Counted from the stretch's first letter, positions 8,091 through 17,017 are shown. The stretch: 64,000 nt of DNA from Oscillospiraceae bacterium (GCA_031280825.1 JAITGE010000012.1:32991-96990); one strand, 5' to 3'. Numbers and translations: made by a program. Notes: generated from the letters alone by a model not told the origin.

Positions 8091-8413
8091 GCGTGGATCG
8101 CCTGGGAAGCAGAGATAAGTCTATTGACGTGAAAAGCGGCGTATAGCATTGTGGTTAGATGGGCACAGATTTTTTCTTGCCTGCGGACTCGTTGTTGCCC
8201 GGCGTTAAACCCGCCCGGCGGCGGCTTCCACGGTCATTTTTTTGATGCGAAATTCCTGGCTTTCCGGAAAGCAGAATCCCCGCTGCCGCTCGCTGTTTTT
8301 GCCGCGCTTCGCCGTAAGTCCTTCTGCTCCTGCGCAGATGCTTGCCGCCGGGCTTATTTGAACTTGCGCTTGCGGCGCTGTAGGCGGATAAGGCTACGGA
8401 AAGGAAAAAGCGG
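8091..8413. other. Gene-free gap between ilvC and truA
   Basis: No convincing coding frame, terminator or tRNA is visible in these 323 bases. A 12-base perfect palindrome (ctttccggaaag, 8260-8271) and a weak TTGACG at about 8124 are the only notable elements. Short open frames on both strands have no ribosome sites and arginine/cysteine-rich, gene-unlike translations. Confidence 0.5.
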
Positions 8414-9175
8414 ATGCGCAATTTACTCTTAACCCTGCGCTTTGATGGCAGCGCCTTCCATGGCTGGCAAATCCAGCCCAACGGCGTAACCGTGCAAGCC
8501 GTGCTCGGCACGGCATTGGAGCGCATTCTCGGGCACCGCCCCAACACGCACGGCTGCTCCCGCACAGACGCCGGGGTGCACGCACGGGAGTTTTACTGCA
8601 GCTTCCGGACAGGAAACCCTATCCCTGCCGACCGGCTGCAGGTCGCGTTAAATTTTTATTTACCGCCGCAAATCGCCGTGCTGGCGTGCCGGGAAGTGCC
8701 CGCGGGCTTCCACGCCCGCTACGGTTGCGCAAGCAAGACCTATTGCTATCAAATCCACAACGCCCGTGTGCGCGATCCGTTTTTGCAGGGGCGGGCTTTG
8801 CAGGAGGCGCAGCCCCTGGACACCGCCCTGCTTGCGCGGGAAGCGCGGGATTTTGTTGGCACGCACGATTTTGCCGCGTTTTGCGCGGCTGGCTCCTCTG
8901 TGCAAAGCACCGTGCGAACCCTGCGCCGTGCCGAAGCACTGCGCACAGGGGAAGAGCTGCGCCTGTTTTTTGAAGCCGACGGCTTTCTGTATAACATGGT
9001 GCGCATCATGGTCGGCACGTTGCTCGAAATCGGGCGGGGTAAGCGCCCGCCGGGGATGCTCCCGCAAATGATCGCCGACAAGGATCGCAAACAAGCCGGC
9101 TACACGGCTCCCGCCCACGGGCTGTATCTCTGGGCGGTAACATACCCCAAAAACGCGCTGGAGCAAGCGCAGTGA
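8414..9175 (+). CDS. truA: tRNA pseudouridine(38-40) synthase
   Basis: The 253-residue protein has the TruA catalytic aspartate motif GCSRTDAGVHA at about residue 51. N-terminally it has LRFDGSAFHGWQ, then RYGCASKTYCYQI and DGFLYNMVRIMVGTL near the C-terminus. It isomerises uridines 38-40 in the anticodon arm of many tRNAs. The length is typical. The start follows AAGGAAAAAGCGG. It is transcribed ahead of hisH, which has its own promoter, so the two are probably separate units. Confidence 0.95.
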   Translation: MRNLLLTLRFDGSAFHGWQIQPNGVTVQAVLGTALERILGHRPNTHGCSRTDAGVHAREFYCSFRTGNPIPADRLQVALNFYLPPQIAVLACREVPAGFHARYGCASKTYCYQIHNARVRDPFLQGRALQEAQPLDTALLAREARDFVGTHDFAAFCAAGSSVQSTVRTLRRAEALRTGEELRLFFEADGFLYNMVRIMVGTLLEIGRGKRPPGMLPQMIADKDRKQAGYTAPAHGLYLWAVTYPKNALEQAQ

Positions 9176-9190
9176 GCGGCCGCGGGTTTC

Positions 9191-9219
9191 TTGACTTTTC
9201 ATGGCGGCTGTGCTACAAT
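9191..9219 (+). promoter_or_regulatory. Sigma-A promoter for hisHF
   Basis: TTGACT (9191-9196) and TACAAT (9214-9219) are 17 bases apart, with the hisH start 27 bases downstream. No his attenuator or T-box fits in the leader. Confidence 0.8.
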
Positions 9220-9245
9220 TGTCGCATCCGATAAGGAAAGCGGGA

Positions 9246-9887
9246 ATGCACATGCGGGCAATCGCAATCGCAGACTATGGCGCGGGGAATTTGCGCAGCG
9301 TGAAAAAAGCGCTGGAGCACATCGGCGCGGCGGCGGAAATCACAGCCGACCCTGCCACGATTGCGACTGCGCCGGGCGTTGTGTTGCCGGGCGTGGGCGC
9401 GTTCGGCGATGCTGTGCACAGCCTGCGGCAGCGCCGCCTGACTGAAACGGTGCGCACAGCCGCAGCGGGCAACCGCCCGTTTTTAGGCATCTGTTTGGGT
9501 CAGCAGCTGCTTTTCCCTTCTTCTGAAGAAAGTCCCGGCGCGGAGGGCTTAGGCGTTTTGCCCGGCGCCGTGCTGCGCATCCCCGGCGGAGCGCTGCCCG
9601 GCGGCGGCACACGCAAGGTGCCGCATATTGGCTGGAACGCCCTGCGCCTTCTGCGTGCGGACGGTATATTTGAAGGCGTACCCGCGTGCGCGTATGTCTA
9701 CTTTGTGCATTCCTATTATGTTAAAGCCGCGCGGGAAGCGCAGGTTGCCGCACGGACGGAATACGGCGTAACGATTGACGCGGCAGTATCAAACGGTCTG
9801 ATGACCGCCACACAGTTCCACCCGGAAAAAAGCGGTGAGATCGGTCTGCATATGCTGCGCAATTTTTTGCGTATCTGTCAAAATTGA
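9246..9887 (+). CDS. hisH: Imidazole glycerol phosphate synthase, glutaminase subunit
   Basis: The 213-residue class I glutamine amidotransferase begins with the HisH segment [12 protein letters not shown]. It carries the nucleophile cysteine in [12 protein letters not shown] and the His/Glu pair in QFHPEKSG. It feeds ammonia from glutamine to HisF. I chose ATG 9246 because AAGGAAAGC precedes it at normal distance; a second ATG two codons later is also possible. The stop is followed 16 bases later by hisF. The remaining his genes are not here: hisB-hisA lie about 34 kb away on the other strand. Confidence 0.95.
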   Translation: MHMRAIAIADYGAGNLRSVKKALEHIGAAAEITADPATIATAPGVVLPGVGAFGDAVHSLRQRRLTETVRTAAAGNRPFLGICLGQQLLFPSSEESPGAEGLGVLPGAVLRIPGGALPGGGTRKVPHIGWNALRLLRADGIFEGVPACAYVYFVHSYYVKAAREAQVAARTEYGVTIDAAVSNGLMTATQFHPEKSGEIGLHMLRNFLRICQN

Positions 9888-9903
9888 GAGGGAGTACCAA
9901 GGT

Positions 9904-10674
9904 ATGTATGCCAAACGCATCATCCCCTGCCTGGATATAAAAGAAGGGCGCGTGGTGAAGGGCACAAGCTTCGTGCAGATGCGTGACGCGGGCGACCCGG
10001 TGCAGTGCGCCGCCGCCTACGGTGCCGCCGGCGCGGATGAATTGTGCTTTTTGGATATCATGGCGTCCCACGAAGGGCGTGGCACGCTGCTCAGGATGGT
10101 GGAGCAGGTTGCGAACACGATCTTTATCCCTTTCACCGTAGGCGGCGGCATCCGTGAGGCTGCGGATTTCACGGATCTTTTGCTGGCGGGAGCAGATAAG
10201 GTGGGCGTTAATTCCGCCGCCGTGCGCCGCCCGGAGCTGATCACCGAGGCCGCTCTCAAATTCGGCAGCCAGTGCGTGGTTTGCGCCATTGATGCCAAAC
10301 GCCGCCCCGCCGGTGTCGGCGGCTGGGAGGTATACCTCAACGGCGGGCGCATCCCCACAGGCGTTGACGCGGTCGCGTGGGCGGCGGACGCCGTAAAACG
10401 CGGCGCGGGCGAAATCCTACTCACGAGCATGGATTGCGACGGACAAAAGAAAGGCTACGACTTGGAGTTGACCCGCGCGGTAAGCGAAAAAGTCCATGTG
10501 CCGGTGATCGCCTCCGGCGGCGCAGGTACGCTTGCGCATTTTTATGAAGCCTTCACTGACGGTCACGCGGATGCGGTGCTGGCGGCGTCATTGTTCCACT
10601 TCGGCGAAATGACGGTGGGAGAGCTAAAGGAATATCTGCACGAAAAAGGCATCCCCGTCAGAAAAGCCAACTGA
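9904..10674 (+). CDS. hisF: Imidazole glycerol phosphate synthase, cyclase subunit
   Basis: The 256-residue (beta/alpha)8 protein starts [20 protein letters not shown]. The catalytic aspartates are in PCLDIK (about residue 11) and [15 protein letters not shown] (about residue 130). FTVGGGIR and VIASGGAGT are the phosphate-binding loops. It closes the imidazole ring of IGP and releases AICAR. The ribosome site GAGAGGGAG lies after the hisH stop, so hisH and hisF are co-translated in the usual order. Start 9904 gives the standard length; the longer frame upstream is inside hisH. Confidence 0.97.
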   Translation: MYAKRIIPCLDIKEGRVVKGTSFVQMRDAGDPVQCAAAYGAAGADELCFLDIMASHEGRGTLLRMVEQVANTIFIPFTVGGGIREAADFTDLLLAGADKVGVNSAAVRRPELITEAALKFGSQCVVCAIDAKRRPAGVGGWEVYLNGGRIPTGVDAVAWAADAVKRGAGEILLTSMDCDGQKKGYDLELTRAVSEKVHVPVIASGGAGTLAHFYEAFTDGHADAVLAASLFHFGEMTVGELKEYLHEKGIPVRKAN

Positions 10675-10731
10675 TTGGCGGAATATCGCACCATGCAGCG
10701 CCGCGTCACTTTCTGAAAGGTAAGAGCAAGC

Positions 10732-11016
10732 ATGCAGCAGGTACCGCAAGCACTTGAAGCCGCGATGGTCGTCTGCTTTGGGCTGTCGTGGCCGCTTTCA
10801 ATCCTAAAATCCATCCGTGCGCGGACAGCCAAGGGCAAAAGCCTGTTCTTTCTCTGCGCCATCGGGCTAGGATATGTCGGAGGGATCGCCGCCAAAATCA
10901 TCGCCGGAAATATCACTTATGTATTTGCCTTTTACGCCGCCAATTTGCTGATGGTTGCGGCGGATATTTGCCTTTATTTCCGCAACCGGCGGTTGGACCG
11001 CCGCGCAAACGATTGA
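10732..11016 (+). CDS. Small three-helix membrane protein, PQ-loop/SemiSWEET-like
   Basis: This 94-residue protein has three predicted membrane helices (about residues 8-24, 37-57, 60-82). Helix 1 ends in SWPLSILKSIRARTAKGKS, and the chain finishes with the basic segment YFRNRRLDRRAND. The Pro in the first helix, the following basic loop and the three-helix layout recall the SemiSWEET/PQ-loop half-transporters, which act as dimers. I believe this is one of the unnamed small families widespread in Firmicutes, but no substrate can be inferred. It lies 57 bases after hisF with its own GAAAGG site, and may be in the his transcript. Confidence 0.6.
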   Translation: MQQVPQALEAAMVVCFGLSWPLSILKSIRARTAKGKSLFFLCAIGLGYVGGIAAKIIAGNITYVFAFYAANLLMVAADICLYFRNRRLDRRAND

Positions 11017-11076
11017 AAGCTGTCGGCGCGGCGGCTTCCCCTCTGGTTTTCACCCAATTTTCACAAAGAAAAATAG

Positions 11077-11105
11077 TTGCGTAGCGTCGTAAAATGTGGT
11101 ATACT
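11077..11105 (+). promoter_or_regulatory. Sigma-A promoter for the trigger-factor-like lipoprotein gene
   Basis: TTGCGT (11077-11082) and TATACT (11100-11105) are 17 bases apart. The start codon follows 31 bases later. Confidence 0.7.
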
Positions 11106-11136
11106 GCCAATGCACTAAACGGAAAGGTTGTTTTTT

Positions 11137-12363
11137 ATGAAAAAGAAATCGTTGCGCACCCTCGCCGTTGCAGCGGCGGGCATTTTGATGTTGACCGCGT
11201 TCACTGCTTGCTCCCCAAGGGATCTTTTGCAGAAGGTAAAGAATGTGTTCCAAAAGGAAACCACAACGCAAGCACCCGCTAACGCGGATCCTCTTGCCAA
11301 TCCACCCTATTCCGCCTATGAGGATTTGGGCGTTTATATCAACGTGGGCGAATACAAAGGCATCAGCTACACCCCCACTGCCGTAACGGATACGCAGGTC
11401 ATGGAGCAGGCAAAACAATACTTCAGCCAAAACCCCGAGGCCTACGCGGCGGGTGTCACGCAGGTTCCCGGGCGGACAAAGGTTGAGAAGGGCGACGTTG
11501 CCGTCTTCGATTACGAGGGTACAGCCGAAGACATCACCAACGAAACCAAGCAAGGCATGAAGGGGGAGAATTTCGCGCTCGAAATCGGCAGCGGGAGATT
11601 CATCGAAGGCTTTGAGGATCAAATCATTGGGCAGGCGCTTGAAAAAGAGTTCACTGTGAACGTTACCTTCCCCGATCCATATCCCGATGACGAAAGCCTT
11701 TCGGGCAAGGAAGCCGTTTTCACCTGCACCGTTCATAGTTTCGGCTCGTTTTCGGTGACGGATGAAGCTTGCAATATCCTCACGCAAGGGCAATACGCCA
11801 CCGCCAAGGATTTTTTGGCGTTCATCCAATCGCAGCTGGAGCAACAGGCAAAATCCACCGATATGGAAAAAGCATACACCGTTGCGCGAGACCAAGCGAA
11901 AATTTTGAAATACCCGGAAGCCGAAAAAGCCCTGTATATGGCGCAAATCGAATCGGATGTAAGCGCAATGGAGGCAAGCTCCAGCTTCGACCGCTCCGAA
12001 TGGCTTCAGCAGAACACAGTCACCGACACCTGGGACGATTATTTTGACGGCTACAACAAAGATCGTATTCGCGACGAGCTGTTTGTTTACGCCGTGGCAA
12101 AAAAAGAAGGCTTGACCGTCACGCAAGAGGATCTGGATCAGGTTGTGAAAAGCATCCGGGATTATTACGCGGGTCAGCAGCAGGATTTGAGTGCTGAAAC
12201 AGACGACGCGCTGCTGACAGGCGAATTCGGCGACAAGCGCACTGCGGTGATTTACACCCTGCGCGAAAAAGTCGCAAATCTGATCTACAACAACGCCAAG
12301 GCAGAAAGCGCCGCAAGCCCCGCAGCCAGCACGGTTCCGGCAACGACACAAAAGGCAGGCTAG
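11137..12363 (+). CDS. Exported trigger-factor-like lipoprotein (PPIase plus chaperone domain)
   Basis: The 408-residue protein has a lysine-rich signal peptide ending in a lipobox-like AFTAC (cysteine about 25), predicting a membrane-anchored lipoprotein. Residues of about 110-200 form an FKBP-type PPIase domain: VEKGDVAVFDYEG, then LEIGSGRFIEGFEDQIIG and VTFPDPYP. The helical C-terminal part (about 210-370) matches the chaperone arms of trigger factor. The ribosome-binding N-domain of trigger factor is missing, so this is an extracytoplasmic folding factor rather than the ribosome-bound Tig, comparable in role to PrsA. The C-terminal tail is low-complexity Ala/Ser/Thr/Pro. It is a single-gene unit with its own promoter and terminator. 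Confidence 0.82.
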   Translation: MKKKSLRTLAVAAAGILMLTAFTACSPRDLLQKVKNVFQKETTTQAPANADPLANPPYSAYEDLGVYINVGEYKGISYTPTAVTDTQVMEQAKQYFSQNPEAYAAGVTQVPGRTKVEKGDVAVFDYEGTAEDITNETKQGMKGENFALEIGSGRFIEGFEDQIIGQALEKEFTVNVTFPDPYPDDESLSGKEAVFTCTVHSFGSFSVTDEACNILTQGQYATAKDFLAFIQSQLEQQAKSTDMEKAYTVARDQAKILKYPEAEKALYMAQIESDVSAMEASSSFDRSEWLQQNTVTDTWDDYFDGYNKDRIRDELFVYAVAKKEGLTVTQEDLDQVVKSIRDYYAGQQQDLSAETDDALLTGEFGDKRTAVIYTLREKVANLIYNNAKAESAASPAASTVPATTQKAG

Positions 12364-12403
12364 CGGAATGCAAGCCGCCCGGATCACACAGCACGCAACA
12401 ATA

Positions 12404-12439
12404 AAAGCCCCGCAATCTGCTGATAGATTGCGGGGCTTT
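12404..12439 (+). terminator. Rho-independent terminator of the lipoprotein gene
   Basis: The arms 12404-12418 and 12425-12439 form a perfect 15-bp stem with a six-base loop. It is GC-rich at the base and flanked by A and T runs. Confidence 0.93.
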
Positions 12440-12984
12440 CGCTTGCTTCGGAGGGCGGCTTTGCCGTGTCCCCCGGGCAGCGCTATTGTTTCGGTGCGCT
12501 GCCTTCCGGCGGAGGAGGGCTTTGGTGACTGCCCTCCCATGCGGACGTTCCCGGCATCGGCATAAGACCCGAAACCGCTCACTGCGAACGAAAATCCGCA
12601 GTTCTATTCAAAGTAAAACTCCCCCCGTTGTACCTCGCGGGGTCAAAGGGTGAGGCTTGCCAAACAAACCCCGCGCGAGCGTCCTCACAAGGAAGGACGC
12701 CGCGGCTTTGGGGTTCAAACGACCTTTGCTTTCAACGTCCGCATGGGAAGGCGGCGTTCGCCTCCTTCGCTGCTTGGCTATCCTAACACAAGAGCAAGGC
12801 TTTTGCAAGCGAAAAATCGCAAAAGCGCGCCAAAACAACCCGCATTTGAAAGCAATTTTGCGATTCCGGCAAAATTTCCCGCGCGCCCCTGAACGCGTTT
12901 CCAATATTTCAAATCCAAAATACAGAATTGGGAAATCGAAAATACAAAAATGACCGGCACCAAAAGCTTTGCCGCGAAAAGCTA
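12440..12984. other. Gene-free, hairpin-rich intergenic region
   Basis: There is no plausible gene in about 545 bases, but several inverted repeats stand out. A perfect 8-bp stem pairs ggcagcgc (12475-12482) with gcgctgcc (12496-12503). A 7-bp stem ggagggc/gccctcc lies at about 12514-12537. A hairpin gcttttgc/gcaaaagc lies at about 12798-12825. A long-range 15-base inverted repeat pairs tcccatgcggacgtt (about 12536-12550) with its complement at about 12733-12748. The last 100 bases become AT-rich. This could be a structured RNA or a non-autonomous repeat element. No known RNA family was recognised. Confidence 0.4.
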
Positions 12985-13014
12985 GTCTATTTGCCCGCGC
13001 CGCGGCATATAGAT
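12985..13014 (+). promoter_or_regulatory. Candidate sigma-E (mother-cell) promoter for sipL-spoIVA
   Basis: GTCTATT (12985-12991) and CATATAGAT (13006-13014), 14 bases apart, resemble the sigma-E consensus (GTCATATT with CATACAAT). No sigma-A pair is evident before sipL. Known control of spoIVA by sigma-E supports the reading. Identification is by eye only. Confidence 0.5.
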
Positions 13015-13059
13015 GCCCCGTGAATCCAAATTCTCATGAAACAAAGGGGAGTAAGAGCG

Positions 13060-14592
13060 ATGGAGCTGCAACTGAACACCCGCAGCATTGGGAGTGTCGA
13101 AATCATTTATGACGGAAAGCTGGAGCAGGCGGTGGACAGCGATATCACACTGCCGGAATATTGCCCGGATGTATTGCGCATTCTGCAATGCGCAATCGAG
13201 CCTTCCATCACATCCGCGCAGGCGGTAGGTGAACGCGTAACGGTAGAAGGCAGCGCCCGCGTGCGCGTGCTTTACGCCGGGGACGACAGCGCGCTTTATA
13301 GCTTCGAGCAAAGCTATCCGTTTACGCGCACGGCAGACATCAACGGGTTGGACGGCGGCGCTGTCGTGAGCACGGCGGCAAAAACGGAATACGCCAACGG
13401 CCGCGCCGTCAGCCAACGAAGGCTGGATGTTCACGGAATGCTCGGCATACGGTTGGTCGTGCGGCGGCGCAAGGAGGATGCGATTTTGACAGGCGCAGCC
13501 GGCGGCGGTGTCCAAACACGTCAAGCTATGCTGAAAGCCTCTAGCCTGGAAGCCCTCGCCGAGCCAACCTTCCAGCTCAGCGAGGTAATCGAAATCGAGC
13601 CGGGCGCACCAACGGTGGATCAGGTGATCTACCGCCGCGCGGTGGCCTTGCCCAGCGAGGTGAAGGCCATCAAGAATAAGCTGCTGCTCAAGGGTAACCT
13701 GGAGGTGCGGGTGGTCTACCGCAGCCGCGACAGCAAAATCCCCGTGCAGCTAGTGCACACCATGCCCATCAGCCAAATTCTTGAAGCCCCCGGCATCACG
13801 GAAGAAAGCGCCAACACCCTGCGTCTGCGCACCTTAGGGCTGGAAGTCACCCCCAAGCCGGACGCGAGCGGCGCGCCGCGCCTGCTGGATATTGCCGCTA
13901 CCATTGCGGCGGAGCTGCGCGGCTATGAGCCGGTAGAGCTGCCGGTTATGACGGACGCCTATTCCACACAGGGAGGCTTGCGGCTGGACAGCCACAAAAT
14001 GGAAACGCGGCGCTTGGTGGAAAGCTTCCAGGATAGCGCGCTTGCCAAGGCGGATTTCGATATGGGCGCCGGCGGAATCCAAAACGTACAACTGGTACAG
14101 GGTGAGGTGCTGCCCGTGCAAACAAGCTTGCAGCCCGACGCCATCGAGGTCAGCGGCACGGTGCGCGCCCACATCATTTATCTGGACGGCGACGGGCAGG
14201 CAACGCACAGCGAAAAGGAGATCCCCTTCACCTATCGGCGGGCACGGCACGGCGCGACAGGGGATAACCTCACAGCGGATGTGGGCGTAGAGCTTGTTTC
14301 GGAGCAGGATAACATCAGCGACAGCAGTCTGGAGTTGCGGGCAGAGCTGGCGGTGGCAGGCGATGTCTTCCAAACGGAAACACAGGAAATCATCGGCGCG
14401 ATCGCCCCGGCGGAAGAAGAGGAGCCAGCGGCTGCACGTTCGCCGCTCACCATCTACTTTGCCGCCGCAGGCGAACCGCTTTGGGAGATTGCGCGGCGCT
14501 ACCGCACAACGACGGAAGCGATCCGCGAAGAAAACGAGCTTACGGGCGAAACGGCGCAGGAAGGGCAGATGCTGCTGATCCCCGGCGTTTGA
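13060..14592 (+). CDS. sipL: SipL-like SPOCS (DUF3794) and LysM spore-coat assembly protein
   Basis: The 510-residue protein contains repeated DUF3794/SPOCS segments. The first spans about residues 10-150, with DSDITLPEYCPDVLRIL as its hallmark. Others lie near 170-300 and 330-450, with VQGEVLPVQTSLQPDAIEV. The last 45 residues form a LysM motif (YFAAAGEPLWEIARRYRTT to LLIPGV). In Clostridioides difficile SipL binds SpoIVA through its LysM domain and attaches the coat to the forespore. Here it lies directly ahead of spoIVA, supporting the same role. Start 13060 has GGGGAG; the eight-codon upstream extension lacks a site. No signal peptide is present, as expected for a mother-cell protein. Confidence 0.9.
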   Translation: MELQLNTRSIGSVEIIYDGKLEQAVDSDITLPEYCPDVLRILQCAIEPSITSAQAVGERVTVEGSARVRVLYAGDDSALYSFEQSYPFTRTADINGLDGGAVVSTAAKTEYANGRAVSQRRLDVHGMLGIRLVVRRRKEDAILTGAAGGGVQTRQAMLKASSLEALAEPTFQLSEVIEIEPGAPTVDQVIYRRAVALPSEVKAIKNKLLLKGNLEVRVVYRSRDSKIPVQLVHTMPISQILEAPGITEESANTLRLRTLGLEVTPKPDASGAPRLLDIAATIAAELRGYEPVELPVMTDAYSTQGGLRLDSHKMETRRLVESFQDSALAKADFDMGAGGIQNVQLVQGEVLPVQTSLQPDAIEVSGTVRAHIIYLDGDGQATHSEKEIPFTYRRARHGATGDNLTADVGVELVSEQDNISDSSLELRAELAVAGDVFQTETQEIIGAIAPAEEEEPAAARSPLTIYFAAAGEPLWEIARRYRTTTEAIREENELTGETAQEGQMLLIPGV

Positions 14593-14628
14593 AGAACCAT
14601 AATTAACACAGAAAGGTGTGGCGCAAAC

Positions 14629-16107
14629 ATGGAAGAACGCAGCATTTATAACGACATCGCCCAGCGCACGCAGGGGGATATTTACATCGGCGTGGTTGGG
14701 CCGGTTCGCACGGGCAAATCCACCTTCATCAAGCAATTTATGGATACCCTTGTATTACCCAACATTACGGTCGCCGCCAAACGGGAACGTGCGCAGGATG
14801 AACTGCCGCAATCCGCCTCCGGCCGCACGATCATGACCACCGAGCCAAAATTCATCCCGGAAGAAGCGGTGGAGATCAGCCTGCCGGGCAACGCGCGCTT
14901 GCGCACACGCATGATTGATTGCGTTGGCTACATCGTCCCCAGCGCATTGGGCTACATTGAAAACGACCAGCCGCGCATGGTGCAAACGCCGTGGTATGAA
15001 GAGGAAATCCCCTTTAACATGGCCGCCGAAATCGGCACGCGCAAGGTGATCAGCGAACACAGCACCATCGGGCTGGTGGTGACGACGGATGGCTCGATCA
15101 GCGAAATCCCGCGCGAAGAATACGCCGAAGCCGAGGAGCGCGTAATCCAAGAACTGCAGGAGCTGAACAAACCCTTCGTCGTTCTGCTCAATTCCGTCAC
15201 ACCCGAAGCGCCACAAACGGCGGCACTGGCCTCACAGCTCAGTGTGCGCTATAATGTCCCGGTTCTGCCGGTGAACTGCATGCAGCTCAACGAGTGGCAG
15301 ATCAAGCAAATCATTTCGCAAATTCTCTTTGAATTCCCCATCCGCGAGGTTTGCGTTAACCTGCCAAGCTGGATCGTATCGCTTGCGCCGGAGCATTGGC
15401 TGCGCAAAAGCATCTACCAGCACGTGCGCGAGGCGGCGAGCGGTATGCGCCACGTGCGCGACGCCGACACGTTTGCTAGCACGCTGGGCGAAACGGAGCA
15501 TGTTTTGGAAGCGGCGCTGGGCACCGTGAACCTCAGCGAGGGCGCGGCGGTGGTGCAGGTAACCGTCCCGCAGGATCTATTCTACCGCGTGCTGGCTGAA
15601 TCCACCGGTCTGGAGATCAGCGACGAACAGGATTTGCTGCGCTGGCTCAGCGAGCTTTCGCGCACAAAATCCGCCTATGACCGCATCAAAAACGCCTTGG
15701 ATGAGGTTGAAGCCACGGGCTACGGTATTGTAATGCCCTCCTTGGAAGAGCTGCGGCTGGAGGAACCGGAGTTAATGCGCCAAGGCGGGCGCTACGGCGT
15801 CCGTCTGCGGGCAAGCGCTCCTTCGCTGCACATCATGAAAGCGAACATAACCACCGAGGTCGCGCCTATTGTGGGCAGTGAAAGCCAGAGCGAGGAGCTT
15901 GTGATGTACCTGCTCAACGAATTTGAAGAGAACCCCCAAGATATCTGGAACAGTAACATTTTTGGAAAAAGCTTGCATGAGCTGGTCAACGAGGGTCTGC
16001 ACAATAAGCTCTATCGGATGCCCGGCGACGCAAGGCTGAAGTTTCAGGAAACCATTGAAAAGGTTATCAACGACGGCTGCTCCGGTCTGATCTGTATTAT
16101 CCTGTAA
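14629..16107 (+). CDS. spoIVA: Stage IV sporulation protein A, coat-scaffold ATPase
   Basis: The 492-residue protein starts MEERSIYNDIAQRTQGDIYIGVVGPVRTGKST, where GPVRTGKST is the Walker A motif. It continues with IDCVGYIVPSALGY and the EHSTIGLVVTTDGSI segment typical of the SpoIVA TRAFAC-type ATPase domain. It ends with the conserved cysteine-containing tail NDGCSGLICIIL. SpoIVA polymerises with ATP hydrolysis around the forespore as the basement layer of the coat. Its presence, at full length and without disruption, marks the organism as an endospore former. It lies 36 bases after sipL with GAAAGGTG as ribosome site and is followed by a strong hairpin. Confidence 0.98.
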   Translation: MEERSIYNDIAQRTQGDIYIGVVGPVRTGKSTFIKQFMDTLVLPNITVAAKRERAQDELPQSASGRTIMTTEPKFIPEEAVEISLPGNARLRTRMIDCVGYIVPSALGYIENDQPRMVQTPWYEEEIPFNMAAEIGTRKVISEHSTIGLVVTTDGSISEIPREEYAEAEERVIQELQELNKPFVVLLNSVTPEAPQTAALASQLSVRYNVPVLPVNCMQLNEWQIKQIISQILFEFPIREVCVNLPSWIVSLAPEHWLRKSIYQHVREAASGMRHVRDADTFASTLGETEHVLEAALGTVNLSEGAAVVQVTVPQDLFYRVLAESTGLEISDEQDLLRWLSELSRTKSAYDRIKNALDEVEATGYGIVMPSLEELRLEEPELMRQGGRYGVRLRASAPSLHIMKANITTEVAPIVGSESQSEELVMYLLNEFEENPQDIWNSNIFGKSLHELVNEGLHNKLYRMPGDARLKFQETIEKVINDGCSGLICIIL

Positions 16108-16110
16108 TTT

Positions 16111-16154
16111 ATCAGTGCTTTGCCCCCGCGATGTCGCGGGGGCAAAGCACTGAT
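16111..16154. terminator. Long perfect hairpin between convergent spoIVA and DUF1445 genes
   Basis: The arms 16111-16131 and 16134-16154 are perfectly complementary over 21 bases with only two unpaired bases between. There is no T-tract on either side. It probably terminates or protects both convergent transcripts, and the lack of a T-run is unusual for such a strong stem. Confidence 0.8.
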
Positions 16155-16163
16155 TCACACGAC

Positions 16164-16952
16164 CTAATCCTTCAGCAGGACATTGCGCTGATCCGTGATG
16201 AGCATATGCCCCGGCGCGTGGGTAATCGCAAAGGTCGGCTTGCTGGCCATCACGACCGCCTGGGGCGTTACGCCGCAAGCCCAAAACACCGGCGTTTCAC
16301 CGGGATTTACGGTCACCGCCTCACCGAAATCAGGCTTTGCAAGATCGGCAATACCAATTTGCGCCGGGTCGCCGATGTGCACGGGTGCGCCATGCACGCG
16401 TGGCATTGCCGCAGTTGCCGTTACGGCGCGAACGATCTGCTCCGGCGGCAGCGGGCGCATACTCACCACCAGATTGCCATGCAGCGCACCGGCGGGGTCA
16501 CAGGGCAGGTTCGTTAAATACATCGGCACATTTCGGTTTTGCTCAATATGCCGCACCGAAACACCGGCCTCAAGCAGCTCGCCTTCGAACGAAAAGCTGC
16601 AGCCAATCAAAAAGCTGACCAAATCCTCGCGCCAATATGCCGAAGCGTCGGTCACTTCCGCTGCCAGCACACCATTTTCATAAATGCGGTATTTTGGAAT
16701 ATCGGTGGCAATATCCGTCTGCGCAATGCGGCGCAAAAGCCTGTCGCCCGGCTCACTGACCTCCAGCACCGGGCAGGACTTTGGATTGCGCTGGGCAAAA
16801 AGCAAAAAATCGTAGGCGTATTTATAGGGTAAAACAATCAGGTTCGCCTGCGCGAAGCCCTCGCACATCCCGGAGGTTTGCCCGGTGATTTTTTGCGCGC
16901 GGATCAACGCCCGCACCTCGGCGGGAGCGGTGCTCGCATAAGGATTTTTCAT
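16164..16952 (-). CDS. DUF1445 / YcsI-type putative hydro-lyase
   Basis: The 262-residue protein matches the D-glutamate cyclase-like DUF1445 family. It shows [16 protein letters not shown] near residue 25, [20 protein letters not shown] in the middle, [17 protein letters not shown], and a C-terminal [11 protein letters not shown] plus [12 protein letters not shown]. The family is annotated as putative hydro-lyases (YcsI in Bacillus). The N-terminal half of mammalian D-glutamate cyclase is related. The actual reaction here is unknown. Start 16952 has AAGGAGG eleven bases upstream. It is a single gene between two terminator hairpins with its own promoter. Confidence 0.88.
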   Translation of the reverse strand: MKNPYASTAPAEVRALIRAQKITGQTSGMCEGFAQANLIVLPYKYAYDFLLFAQRNPKSCPVLEVSEPGDRLLRRIAQTDIATDIPKYRIYENGVLAAEVTDASAYWREDLVSFLIGCSFSFEGELLEAGVSVRHIEQNRNVPMYLTNLPCDPAGALHGNLVVSMRPLPPEQIVRAVTATAAMPRVHGAPVHIGDPAQIGIADLAKPDFGEAVTVNPGETPVFWACGVTPQAVVMASKPTFAITHAPGHMLITDQRNVLLKD

Positions 16953-16987
16953 GGCGTAAAGCCTCCTTCCAACCATACTGTAACGCC

Positions 16988-17016
16988 ATTATAACGCATC
17001 AATCACTCAATTGCAA
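16988..17016 (-). promoter_or_regulatory. Sigma-A promoter for the DUF1445 gene
   Basis: On the minus strand TTGCAA (17016-17011) and TATAAT (16993-16988) are 17 bases apart. Confidence 0.75.
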
Positions 17017-17017
17017 G

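Noticed and set aside
8151..8565. Short frames on both strands between ilvC and truA
   Set aside because: No ribosome sites, arginine- and cysteine-rich translation, and overlap with the well-supported truA start.
11050..12582. Long (about 510 codon) open frame on the minus strand
   Set aside because: It is antisense to the trigger-factor-like lipoprotein gene, with no ribosome site or family similarity. High G+C third positions keep the frame open.
12608..12904. 98-codon minus-strand frame in the hairpin-rich gap
   Set aside because: No promoter or ribosome site, and the sequence is dominated by inverted repeats. It looks like chance coding in a non-coding element.
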